DNA of 10,272 nucleotides. Source: Echinostoma caproni (lineage: Eukaryota; Platyhelminthes; Trematoda; Plagiorchiida; Echinostomatidae). The stretch lies in assembly GCA_900618425.1 (NCBI GenBank), contig UZAN01056261.1:1-10272 (forward strand). The letters run 5' to 3'. The notes beneath the pieces are model-generated. The model had not been told where the DNA came from, ran no database searches, and saw only the letters and a program-made list of their open reading frames with translations. The position numbers and the translations under genes are program-made. Positions 1 to 9,152 of this stretch are shown here, piece by piece (the first letter of the stretch is position 1; each line of letters begins with the position of its first letter).

Positions 1-170
1 GTAAACCCTTTTTGTTTTATGTATTTAAAGTTCGATTTTCATGTTCCCATCGGTGCATATCAACCGCGTGTTGGAGAACTGTCTGATCGCATGCAACGCA
101 TCGTTGCTCTGGCTACTTTTCATTGTATTCAGTAATATAATCCTAACATCGTATTTTCCACTTTACACAG
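1..170 (+). other. intron (3' part, possibly complete) of the aminotransferase gene
   Basis: Non-coding sequence directly upstream of the aminotransferase exon. The window opens with GTAAAC, which would serve as a splice donor, so the whole 170-base stretch could be one short intron beginning at base 1. That is inference, because the preceding exon is outside the window. The 3' end is clearer: a CTAAC branch-point-like motif, a pyrimidine-rich stretch and a CAG acceptor. From the downstream reading frame this intron falls after the second base of a codon (phase 2). Confidence 0.7.
143..170 (+). other. branch point and 3' splice acceptor
   Basis: CTAAC at 143-147 matches the metazoan branch-point consensus, with the branch adenine (146) 24 bases from the intron end. 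A pyrimidine-rich stretch follows and ends in TTTACACAG at 162-170. The conserved aminotransferase frame becomes open and alignable immediately afterwards, which supports this acceptor. Confidence 0.75.
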
Positions 171-313
171 GAAATCAGATGTCAGCATAATGGCACAACG
201 GGTGATCCAGATGCGACAACTACTGTACGAGAAACTCAGAGAATTAGGAACCCCTGGTTCGTGGGACCATATTATCAAACAGATTGGAATGTTCTCCTAT
301 ACTGGACTAACCA
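171..313 (+). CDS. internal exon of cytosolic-type aspartate aminotransferase (GOT1-like)
   Basis: Aspartate aminotransferase is a PLP-dependent, fold-type I homodimer. It interconverts aspartate and 2-oxoglutarate with oxaloacetate and glutamate, linking amino-acid metabolism to the malate-aspartate shuttle. Seen here: 47 complete codons plus one split base at each end, reading KSDVSIMAQRVIQMR, then a helix-like LLYEKLREL, then GTPGSWDHI and QIGMFSYTGL. The family shows M-A-D-R-I-x-x-M-R, T-P-G-x-W-x-H-I and Q-I-G-M-F-S-F-T-G-L in the same order. The TPG-W form is typical of the cytosolic rather than the mitochondrial isozyme. The phenylalanine of MFSYTGL corresponds to an active-site position of the family. 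The segment is roughly residues 325-370 of a protein of about 410. The lysine that binds PLP lies in earlier exons, and the arginine that binds the substrate carboxylate lies in a later one. The intron phase is 2 before and 1 after. The ATG at 190 is an internal methionine, not a start. Reading on past 313 reaches a stop at 412-414 with no family resemblance. Confidence 0.92.
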
Positions 314-319
314 GTAAGT
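314..319 (+). other. 5' splice donor after the aminotransferase exon
   Basis: GTAAGT is a full consensus donor. It falls exactly where similarity to the aminotransferase family ends (after T-G-L-T plus one base). It makes a phase 1 intron, so the next exon should begin with two bases completing a codon that starts with A. Confidence 0.85.
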
Positions 320-1386
320 GGTATTTTATTTTCCTAAAATACCGTCTTTATTGTACAGTTTTATTCTCAGTTCCTACGTCGATTAACACCACTTCGTTCG
401 ATCATTCGTCGTAAAACTTGTGTGTGTACATTTGTTCATGAGCATTTAATTAATAGTTTCTGGACACCTTCGATCAATCAAATTTGAAAGGTGATGTCAA
501 TGACACGCTTACGACTTCTGACTACATGTCATAGGCAGGTTGTGCCGGCCAATCCGAGACAGTGCAGACAGAAGCAGAGTTATGCATGCAATACTACAGC
601 ACGATTGGTAGAAGCCTAGATAACCAGTGATCTTCTTTTGTACATATTATTTAATCGCCTTCATTTCTTCCAACAAACGAAACTACGGACTACCATTTTT
701 GTGGCCTTTTCCTCGCGTCTCAGTTACGTGGGGCATTGCATGCTAGTGCCATTGCGGTCCAGTTGTCCCGTGATCCAATCCGCGATAACTGATCTTTGAT
801 TCGTATCCTGTGATTCCTATTGCGTGGTTCGTGTTCCGAGCTACGTGTGTATTACTACTACTAAAACTACTACTACGATCACTGCAGCTGGGATTAGTAT
901 TTTCCCATGGTATATCTCTTTGTGATGAATAGCAGGTGTAAACCCCACTGATACGAGAACACGCTATCCAACGAAGGCCACCAACAGTCTAACCATCTCT
1001 GCTTCTAGTAGAGAAACACACAACAGCAGGATAGACATGGTAACGAGAACAAAGCAAACGATCGCCTTAGAAGGGTGCCAGTAAAGGTGGTTTTTACCCT
1101 GGATCTTAAGGCCAGGGGAAGACTAAAGCCATCCAACGATCCCCATCTGCGTTTGGTCCTTACTCATCATATGCAATTCCTAATTGTTGTATGCAGTGAT
1201 GCTTTCACATACATTCAGTTTCGGCATCGAATTCATATCCTCCCGATTGCCATGCTTATTTTCATTGTTTTTTAATGTCTATTGCCAGAGCCATCGTCAA
1301 ATAGTATAGAGTTGAAGGTTTTTTGAAGGACATTAAAACATGCATAATTTGTGTCAGATTTCACATAAAACGTGGTTACTGACGGG
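320..1386. other. non-coding stretch, nothing recognised
   Basis: Start of the presumed intron. No frame shows a protein family I recognise. The open frame at 1075-1275 starts at GTG and has a hydrophobic, low-information tail. The only visible structure is the small trinucleotide repeat at 853-876. Confidence 0.5.
853..876 (+). repeat. short TAC/ACT trinucleotide repeat
   Basis: Two runs of about three TAC/ACT units flank a short A-rich interruption (TAAAAC). The run is too short to be unstable and is probably an incidental microsatellite. Confidence 0.6.
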
Positions 1387-1395
1387 TTTACACAG

Positions 1396-1571
1396 ATCTG
1401 GCCAAACCCATTTTGAATGGCTTTGAGTACGAGATCCACTTCGTGTGCACTTTATTCGACTGGGAAGCCGCACCGTGGAAATGGTGTGCATGTTATTACA
1501 TGTCCCTCCGCATCTCCAGTGCACCTTCCATGGATGATCGATCGTCTCACTATGCGTGCATTTGGAGGTGA
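1396..1571 (+). other. phase-compatible open segment after an acceptor-like site (doubtful alternative terminal exon)
   Basis: TTTACACAG at 1387-1395 is identical to the last nine bases of the intron before the aminotransferase exon (162-170). If it were used, the split codon would become AAT, and the frame would stay open for 57 codons to a TGA at 1569-1571. The product, beginning LAKPILNGFEYEIHF, shows no similarity to the aminotransferase C-terminus and lacks the expected Gly-Arg-Ile segment. A spliced product would presumably be inactive. AATAAA occurs later at 2131-2136. This may well be coincidence. Confidence 0.12.
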
Positions 1572-1676
1572 TCGCTCCCCCACCTTGCTGTTGTACTTGC
1601 CACGCACTATGGTTGCGCACCCAGTCGTTTCATTTCAGCCTTCCCTTACCTGGCTTACCCACCCTATTCCCTCAAT

Positions 1677-1694
1677 ACACACACACACACACAC
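1677..1694 (+). repeat. (AC)9 microsatellite
   Basis: Nine uninterrupted AC dinucleotides. It supplies the His-Thr runs in overlapping open frames here, which is one reason to distrust those frames as genes. Confidence 0.95.
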
Positions 1695-3019
1695 GCTGGC
1701 ACTGAGTGGTCAAATTTGTCTTCCTCACTCGGACCCTGATCCGGAACAGCGCATGTGACGACCACGGTGTGTGCCGTGGACCGTGCATATATGCAACTCG
1801 CATGACTCATTCGGTTTTTCTTCGTCGTCGGTGACGGCTTGCTCAGCCCTGCGTGCCCAAACCTGGGCACATAAAACACAAACCAGTCGGAGCTGGTGTG
1901 CCCTATCGATCTAACGCACTATAAGTAGAATAGCCATTGTACTGCACACACACTATTGTTATACCGAGTTTTTCTGCACCCATACGAGACGAGTTCGGTT
2001 AGCTTGTTTTGCCCCAGGCAGTGCGGATCCGATCTGCACGATGCTCGTATGTGGGGGAGGGGGGTATGTAAGGTGTATAATAATACACAGTACTTAGTTC
2101 ATGCTACTCGAATAATTATTGTCGCTACAGAATAAATTTGATGAAACAGCTCAATGCAAGAAATCAAGCATTCAAGTGTTTTAATGTGGTAGAAAGGTGG
2201 TATTCGCATGTCTAGTAATGCTCTAAGCAATAACGTAGTTATAGAAATCTGCAGATCATCGTTGCTTTTGGTGAAGTTTTTCAGCTGAGTAGAGTTGGTT
2301 GGCTACGTTAATTCGCCCTACTGCGATTAACCAAACAGGACGTGGGGTTTTTACTGATATATCATTATATTCATGATCACTTTGGTTCCTGCAGCGTATT
2401 CCCTTTGTGTTTCTGTGTGCTTGGGGGATTTTGTCCTGATATTTGTATCTATCATGGTAACGGTGGTCCTGTAATTATTTCGTGCTCAGTGAACGGCATA
2501 ACACAGTTTGTGCGGACTGCGCTGTTGCTTTCCACGGGGCGGAGGCTGAGTCGAAACCCACGCTCGTTCGATTGTCCTTGACGTAGGTCGTTTGCGCATG
2601 AACGTAAGGTGATGTGTGTCTGTGCCCCTCACACTGTCAGTCTATTCAGCTTCCACACAGACTCCGGCCGTGCATTCGTTTAGCTGTGCGTATGTGAGCA
2701 GTAATGTGGGAGCCTGTGGCAAATTTCCCTGCCCCACCATTGCTCAGACTGGAAACGCGAGCGGATGGGATGTGAAAACGTGCTGGAGCACACGCTGACA
2801 GGTACACACACGGTCAGTTAGAGAGAAGGACATGCACAGCTTTTCCAGCGTTCACTGCCCCGTACACACAGGAGCGATCGATCTAATTTTGCGTTGGAGA
2901 TGGGAGCGGGCAGATTGCTCCCTCTGTTACGCTGTCTCGGGTCGGCACGTCCGCTTCCGGTGATAGGCTAGCGTGGCACTCGTCACGGTATCATACCCGT
3001 TGGAGATGGGTGCACAAAC
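1695..3019. other. non-coding stretch, no gene recognised
   Basis: This stretch has mixed composition and becomes richer in G+C and CA/TG words after about 2500. A hairpin of two 6-base arms (CCACGG/CCGTGG) lies at 1762-1779, and a G-rich run at 2053-2064. The frames at 2342-2581 and 2616-2798 have no recognisable domain and no support from splice sites. An AATAAA at 2131-2136 has no associated gene. Confidence 0.5.
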
Positions 3020-3052
3020 ACACGCAAACGTGAACGCGCAATCAGTTTTCGA

Positions 3053-3155
3053 ACACACACGCACAAGTAGCTTTTAGTGAGATGGAGTTTGTGTGTGCGT
3101 GTGCGAGTGTCTGTGTCTCCATTTCCCCAAGCGCAGTGATCACACACACACGCAC
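3053..3155. repeat. CA/TG-rich tract with inverted arms
   Basis: A CA-rich arm (CACACGCACA, 3056-3065) is complementary to TGTGCGTGTG at 3094-3103. A second identical CA arm lies at 3146-3155. Either CA arm could pair with the central TG arm in a 10-base stem. The stretch 3090-3105 is strictly alternating purine-pyrimidine with two CG steps. It looks like a degenerate microsatellite with inverted polarity rather than a gene. Confidence 0.6.
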
Positions 3156-3479
3156 ATCCGATCGTGCTCCGATCGATACATAAGCGGCGCGCTCGTGCGC
3201 AGGCCAACGGTCAACCTCCTATTTCCCCGGTGCTCATCCAATTTCAGTAACACAGTTACTACCATATAGAGGTCGAATTGGATTCACTCTACTCACCCAT
3301 ATTATCTTAGCTATTAATACGCAAATTGATTCTTTGGTGCTCAACAAACCTCGCAAAAAACTCGGTACATCAGCAATCCCCGTACACAACCACTTCTGGT
3401 TTGCGTAGTTGTGACATGACAATGTTCATTCCGCATACGTCACTATTTAGGATGTCAACATCAGCACCTTTCTTTGTGA
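3156..3479. other. non-coding stretch, possible retroelement flank
   Basis: Nothing firm. On the minus strand, frames continuing from the protein-like stretch at 3480-3804 are repeatedly broken by stops. No conserved motif could be identified. Palindromic GATCGAT/CCGATCG words occur near 3158-3178. Confidence 0.35.
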
Positions 3480-3804
3480 ACGAACGAATAGGAACAATCT
3501 CACAGCAATTAAGTACATAGGGACAGCTTGAAGTTAAATTCACCAGCTTCTTTCGTTCAGACCATTGCAGGTCGATAATTATACTGTTACGCTTTCTATT
3601 CCCTTAAGTCCTCCGCTCAATAATAAAGTCTGTGTTCCTGTTGACCATATTATAATATGCAATAAAACCTCGGGCACCGCAAATCAAGTCAGTAGTAGCT
3701 TTATGCACCCGGATGGGTGTATTTTCAGCAATCCTTAATCCTCGAGCCCTACACAACGCGTCCATTAAATACGATGTATTTACTATGATATTACTATATT
3801 TCAC
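3480..3804 (-). mobile_element. possible decayed retroelement protease region
   Basis: Read right to left, a frame runs open from 3804 to a TAA at 3604-3606, and related protein-like sequence continues in the same frame to about 3480. Seen in order: a hydrophobic strand followed by NTS (IIVNTS) near the start, then LCRARGLRIAENTPIRV, a spaced Gly-Ala-Arg-Gly-Phe, and after the stop an IIIDLQW-like segment followed by a basic stretch. This order resembles retropepsin-type proteases of Ty3/Gypsy elements (hydrophobic strand, D-T/S-G, basic loop, G-x-F strand, late hydrophobic I/L-L-G-like strand). The catalytic Asp and Gly are absent (Asn and Ser are seen), an in-frame stop is present, and no reverse transcriptase, integrase or LTR was found nearby. 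If real, it is an old inactive fragment. The resemblance is by eye and may be chance. Confidence 0.22.
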
Positions 3805-5081
3805 ACCCGTCTTAATTCAAACTGCTAAACAAATCACGGCCCAACGTTCTTTGCAACAAGGAAGTCAATCCGTGATTTGCTCATAAGCGAAATACTACCG
3901 GTTTACCCAGGTCGAAACGGGTGAACTTTCTTCAGGAATTCACAACCCGAGCTGGCTGATCCGCAATCCATAGGGGACTGGTGTCCAGTTCATCGGATCA
4001 TACACCCTTTGGACAGGGTCAAACGGCCAAGGTAATCAACACACTGCCACCACCGTTGTGTGTGTGTGTGTGTGTGCATATTTATGGTTAATGCGCTTCT
4101 TCTTGAACGGCGTGGAATCAGGGGTTTGGACAACTCCGCTAGGTGAACTACCAGTGGTTTACCAACCCGGATGTTGAATTTCCGTTCCCTCAGTTTAGTG
4201 CGAAACCTCTCCCATACATGAAGGCAGTGAATAGGGCTTTCTCGGTAGAGGCCATTTGAGACACTGGTTTGCATAGGAGCATTTCGCGAGGTTCAGAGAA
4301 AGGGTGACCAGTCACAACCCAAGACATCCGCTCTCGACCATACTGAGGTTATCGGATATCATCGAACACTATTGCCATTTCCAGATTCTCTGTAGACTAT
4401 GTTCCTTCACGAGTCTTTCTTGTATCCAAATAGCTGTTAGCTGATTTTTGGTGTTTTCAAAATGGTAAAACATGCTCCGTATACGCCAAGTGAATCGTCC
4501 ATCAATTTCTAACGAAATTCATTTTCGTCCTGGGCATAGCATGGGAAAAGTGAACAGAAAAGCGAGAAAGTCCTTTACGGTTATTGAATCTCATCAGTAA
4601 TGCGGATCTATCGATCCAACTACCTATGGAAACCGGGAAATCGCTGATCGAACACACTGGCATACTGAATACTCTGGGCCCCTAAGCATTTAATCAGACT
4701 GTTCCATTGTGTGGGTACACGGTGTAATACAAACTGTCTTTGCACGCTTGTTGTGGCTATCAAACTTCGCTCATTTCAGCACCAGTTTCCAAAGTTATTG
4801 GCCGTTCGGAAACATTCGGAACCTGAGTTATTATTGCAATACAGTCTTTGACGCTAGCCAACAAGAGTGAAGAAGTTGAACAGAGCTTAGATTTTCAACT
4901 CATCTTTACTTTGCTCTGTTTATGACAAAAATCATGACGAAGTCAAATCAAGTTCTCCACTGTGGTTTAGAAACAGACTATCGAAATCTAGTTCAGATAG
5001 TTGTTGCTTTAATGTAAAGGCCGTATACCGTATACACATCAGTATGTACGCGTCTTAAAAATAACTTCCTGAGACGCAGAC
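3805..5081. other. non-coding stretch, no gene recognised
   Basis: Minus-strand frames 3990-4274 (partly translated from the TG microsatellite) and 4372-4518 (49 codons between stops) look protein-like but match no family I know. They sit where a gag-like region would lie if the fragment at 3480-3804 were part of an element, but I see no zinc knuckle. The remainder is plain intron-like sequence. Confidence 0.4.
4057..4076 (+). repeat. (TG)10 microsatellite
   Basis: Ten uninterrupted TG dinucleotides, of opposite polarity to the AC tract at 1677-1694. Confidence 0.95.
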
Positions 5082-5123
5082 ATATATATATATATACATA
5101 TATATATGTATGTGTGTGTGCGT

Positions 5124-5178
<55 letters not shown>
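5082..5178 (+). repeat. compound (AT)n-(TG)n microsatellite
   Basis: A TA-rich segment (5082-5110) passes into an interrupted TG segment (5111-5130) and then (TG)24 at 5131-5178. Within it, 5094-5111 is an 18-base perfect palindrome with an alternating TA core. Such a tract is prone to length variation and to cruciform or left-handed DNA. The base right after the TG run is undetermined (5179), so the true repeat length and local sequence are uncertain. Confidence 0.97.
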
Positions 5179-5179
5179 N
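5179..5179. other. undetermined base (N)
   Basis: A single N at the end of the long TG run. It most likely marks an unresolved position or collapsed gap caused by the repeat. Confidence 0.9.
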
Positions 5180-5681
5180 AATCGATCCGTCGAATGGCGG
5201 CTTTGTAATAGCCCTGTAGGAAGCCTGCACAGCTGTAGGAATTAAGTTGACGTTCATCGAGATGAGGTTTGTGATGTCAACCACATTGGCTTATCAGAGC
5301 GTGAATATAATGTCTCACTCACCCACGGTGCAAACAAATCCTACCATTTTGCCCTTATTTTTCATTCTGCTCAACAAAGCGACAGATGGAAACTGTGTGT
5401 ACGAACGGAACAACGGGTCGAATACTCCCGACATTAAACTGAGTTTGTGTGAATGTGGAGGGAGGGAGGGGGAATCTCCAGCACTGTGCTCAGACAGACC
5501 TACACAACTTTGCCTGCGTTCAGGCCGACTGTCTGGATTGACCCTAGTTTCTGTGTCCCCTCCCGCAAGCTGACCTCCCTACTTCTCTTCACTCCTGCTG
5601 CTCGCCTCGGGAAAACGAACCATTAGCGTCAATTCAGTGCACATCAGTGCAGTCGCCCGACTGCTACCTCCGCTCCCATTC
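5180..5681. other. non-coding stretch, G+C-richer in the second half
   Basis: The 108-codon frame at 5247-5573 has no recognisable domain and no splice support. The stretch contains the G-run cluster at 5457-5472 and a pyrimidine-rich section around 5560-5610. No promoter element could be assigned. Confidence 0.4.
5457..5472 (+). other. G-run cluster, possible two-tetrad quadruplex
   Basis: Four G runs of 2, 3, 3 and 5 bases are separated by single adenines. The first run has only two Gs, so a stable three-tetrad quadruplex is not predicted, but a two-tetrad form is possible. Confidence 0.4.
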
Positions 5682-5763
5682 TGGGTGAGTCAGCACCCAA
5701 TGGCTTGTCCTGTCACATCGTGTGTGCGCGTGCGTGCATGTGAGTGGGTGAGCTGAGCACCCA
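5682..5763 (+). repeat. two copies of a hairpin flanking an alternating CG/TG tract
   Basis: Arms TGGGTG and CACCCA pair around a 6-base loop at 5682-5699. The identical arms recur around a 7-base loop at 5745-5763, 63 bases downstream. Between them, 5719-5742 is 24 bases of strictly alternating purine-pyrimidine including several CG steps, a favourable composition for Z-DNA. The first hairpin contains TGAGTCAGCA (5686-5695), which fits the NF-E2/Maf-type consensus on the opposite strand. No function is shown. Confidence 0.45.
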
Positions 5764-8700
5764 TTATGCCGCCGAACTCCAATACTGCGTTTAATGACCT
5801 TGAGCGGGACTACTTTTCAGCTGCCTTGGAACAAAGGCACTTGCACGACAAGCGCGTGTCGCGTGATGGCATCCTTCCCCCTTTCTCCTCAAAACGTGTG
5901 CCGAATCTTTGTGCTGCTCGTGGCCAGACCTTAGTTGTCTTACATGGGGAAAGTAAGAAAAAGGGTTTACAGTGATGCACAGAATGGATAAAGTCGCATA
6001 TCAGTTTATTTCTGCCGATTGTGCTCACACTTTAATAAAAACAGCTTAGTATCATAATGGATCTCATAAGTTGCATGTTATCGTCTTAGACACCACACAG
6101 GTATCAACATCGATTTATTGATCAGCTCTGAAAGATAATCACGTTCCGTTAAGATGAAAAGTTCCTACCATTGCCATTGATTAGGAGAACCAACCTTTTT
6201 TATGAAACACCGTAGTACGACAGATGTTGAAAAAAAAACTAGCTATTCTGTAGGCTTTGTGACTTGTTCATCTGTTCCTGGCCAGCACCAGTTCCCTGTT
6301 GCGAGTTGAGCAGCAACACCGCACACTGTCAGCGCACGCAGATGATGAAGTCTGAGTGGCAATAAACCGTTAAATTATCGAATAACAGCGTATCGTTTCT
6401 GGCTGTCGATCGGTCTTAAAGGAAAGTTTCGCACAACACATAATTGGCGAACGCATTTTCGAATTGTTTGAAGATACATGTGTAGATTCAATGTAACCAG
6501 AATCACAGACATCAACAGGTCATGACCTTTATTCTACATACCAGTGTATCATGTTAATGGTTTACACAATAAAATCTAACTTTCTTTTTATCTTTTATGC
6601 AACTAGTAAAGTTGTTAACTCATGGAAGTCTACCAGGAGGACGTTATGATAATTAAAACTGGTTGAACTGGCACATGCAACCCATCGGTTGATGCACCGA
6701 TCACCCAAATCTGTCACAAACAATGTAATAACCATAATTTGTTCCAAAGCAGTATATCAAACACCCCCTTCCATACAGCTAAAAAATCTCCGCATTTTAA
6801 GTGCGCTTTAAATTTGATACCACCTAACGAGTTTTCACAAGACGATGATAATAAATCTCTAACAATGGAAATAAACATCGAATACCAATGCAAGAACAAC
6901 CGTGAAAATTAGCGCTTTGATATAAATATTGCAATAGTTGGTCATTTGTTAGTGAGGGAAAATTACGGAAAAATAACGATTGGGCCCACCGCTAGAAGTG
7001 TTTTCAAACCTCCACAGTGCTTTCAATAACGACGATTCTCCACATGACCACTTTGGTGCTGTTGCGTCAACCGGTCTCGCTAAAACCTGCTGTCCAGGTT
7101 CTGCGTGATATTTTTCTAACATCTTGCCTAGAAAACCCTATACAGATTGATTGGCGTGCACGAATGAAAATCCATACATTTGGATGAATAAAACCAGTTT
7201 TTGAATTGTAGTCTGACCATACGATTAGGCCAGCAACAACTCGTCTCTGTGTTTCTTGTTTTCTTTCGATTTTCACATCTGTAAGAAGATTTATTTTAAT
7301 GCAACAAACTAATCTTGATTCACTGATCTGTCCTCACAAGTCTTAGTGACACACGATAGTGATCTGGTTGTTTTAGCGTATCACATTTGGGCCTTATGGT
7401 CACGGTCGCTTACCCTGCCTGCCATTACCGAACATCGAGATAAAAGTGCACATTCTCAGGATGGTGGTCTATACATTCAAGATTATTTCAACTTGCACAC
7501 ATGCCGTAACTGCGATGACGTCATTGTTAGCAAAACGATCATACCTACATCTTATCTGTGTCTGCATTTCGAACACGGCATTTTATCGCCGATTCAAAGT
7601 GAAACATGCTCATGTAGTCGATTGTGCACAGGCACGTTGGACATCCATTTTTTCACAGAATGATCAAGGTTATCTGATACGATCGATAACCATTTTAGTT
7701 GACCCAAGCACACAGGTCATATTGTGAAGCCAGCCAAACTACGCTGCACGCATGGGTGCAACTGGCGTGATAACTTTTTCATGACATCCCTTCCCCAACT
7801 GAACCACGGATCCGTAACCACGTTTTTCCTTTTTAATCCTGATCTGTGAATTTGAGAAAATGCACCATTACGAATGTCTTTACGAGGGCGATACTCTGTG
7901 CCGTGCAGTGTTTTAGGTTTGTTGAGTAAGGAAAGAGGCATGGAAGCATGAATAATCATTCGTATTCCACACTATGGTGCCTTACTTCAAATGTTTATCA
8001 TCACGGTCCTTGGCCCATGCTGCCATTCACTCATGCTGCAAGCAGTTCACAACCTTGCAAATCTGTGTGCTGATATTGGTTGCTGTTTGTAGATTACCCA
8101 TTTGGTTAAACAGTGTAGCCAAGAGCGGTATCTGTATCCGAATAATGTTAGGAAACAAATTTTGTCATAAACTGAGTACTTGATCATGTCGCGCTGAAAG
8201 CTATAGGTATTGCAACGAGTTCTATCTTCACTACTCAGTTTGCTTCATTCACTTCAATCTGCCATTCAGAGTTTGTTATCTACAGTATCGAATAGTATTC
8301 CGTAGAGAGATAAAATCAGCACTACTATCGTGATCTGTTTCTGTCGTTTTGATAGAGAGTAGGTAGGGGACCAGGCTTGTGTAAGAACCACAACAAGATG
8401 TCGTTATACACATCCTTTTTTATCATGAAGGGTTCGCGATAATGAATCTGAAGGTGAATTTGACTATGAAGTTTCGTCAGTTTAAGAGGGTGGTTCTTTA
8501 GTACCGAACGAATAATGAATTTAAGAATGTTTAAATCTAACTGCGCGCGGGTGCTCAGCCCTTAAAACCAAATTCTAGTTGGCTAACTGGACCGCCACCG
8601 CACGATCTACTTGTTCTCTATTTTATTCGTATCTCGTTAGTGATCACAAGCCTGTATCATGGTTACAACCTAACGTCTGTGCCACTTTTCAGCATCGATA

Positions 8701-8984
8701 TTATTTCTCATATGGACTTTTGATAACACCTGTACATCGATTCCACTGTGCTCTTAAATTTTAGTGCAAAGAGTGTAGATTTCATAGAGATAAATGCTGT
8801 TTTGGCCCATGTGACTTATGTTACACGACACGGAAGGAGCACTATCGATCTAATATTTCTGTGAGCTCATTTTTTATCCCATTACATTCCAATCCCTGTG
8901 TTCGGTGAATCTATCCGAACTCTTTCTCCCATCGTTCATCATCGATGCAATGTCTATCACGCATCGCCCAGTGTTCATGCTCAC
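5764..8984. other. long non-coding stretch, no gene recognised
   Basis: About 3.2 kb of fairly AT-rich sequence. Several unrecognised open frames occur: 5766-5975 (+), 6714-6899 (-), 7067-7276 (-), 7346-7663 and 7446-7727 (+, overlapping in two frames), and 7717-7959 (-). None has a family motif I can name, and neighbouring frames overlap or contradict one another. A small hairpin (ATCGGT/ACCGAT) lies at 6684-6701. AATAAA-type words occur at several points, as expected for AT-rich DNA, and do not follow any gene. Confidence 0.5.
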
Positions 8985-9152
8985 ATTCACGTCACGCACA
9001 GACTGCCACATATAGGCATACACACATGTATACTCATGCACCTACGTGGCACAGGCCACTCAATTTAGTCGATATAATTTCTCGCCCCTACTCACGTCTA
9101 TACACCTATGCACGCACATATATGTTCAGATGTGTATATACACACAGAAGAA
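8985..9152. repeat. degenerate CA/TG-rich tract with TA-core palindromes
   Basis: Many CAC, ACAC and ATGTAT words. Palindromes are ACATATATGT at 9116-9125 and TGTGTATATACACA (14 bases, perfect) at 9131-9144. It is probably an eroded CA/TA microsatellite. Confidence 0.6.

Noticed and set aside
1354..1879. Three overlapping open frames on both strands
   Set aside because: They overlap one another, include the translated AC microsatellite, and show no family motif; best explained as a chance shortage of stops.
2131..2136. AATAAA polyadenylation-like signal (others in the AT-rich parts)
   Set aside because: No coding region ends near it; such hexamers are common by chance.
2892..3010. 13-base direct repeat (CGTTGGAGATGGG) at 2892-2904 and 2998-3010
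   Set aside because: One 13-base match is about what chance gives in a 10 kb window, and the flanks are unrelated.
5405..5435. GGGTCGAATACTCCC, similar to a tRNA T-arm or SINE B box
   Set aside because: Not an exact B box (GGTTCRANNCC), and no A box or cloverleaf could be assembled around it.
6228..6358. Plus-strand stretch ending His-Ala-Asp-Asp-Glu-Val before a stop, considered as a reverse transcriptase active site
   Set aside because: The open frame is only about 30 codons and nothing before or after it resembles the other polymerase motifs.
7346..7727. Two overlapping plus-strand frames of 105 and 93 codons, with a Cys-Asp-Asp-Val resembling a polymerase motif
   Set aside because: No aromatic-Ala-Asp-Asp motif and no supporting reverse transcriptase blocks around it; two frames open at once suggests chance.
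7717..7959. 80-codon minus-strand frame with basic, protein-like composition
   Set aside because: No family recognised and no splice or copy-number evidence; left within the non-coding stretch.
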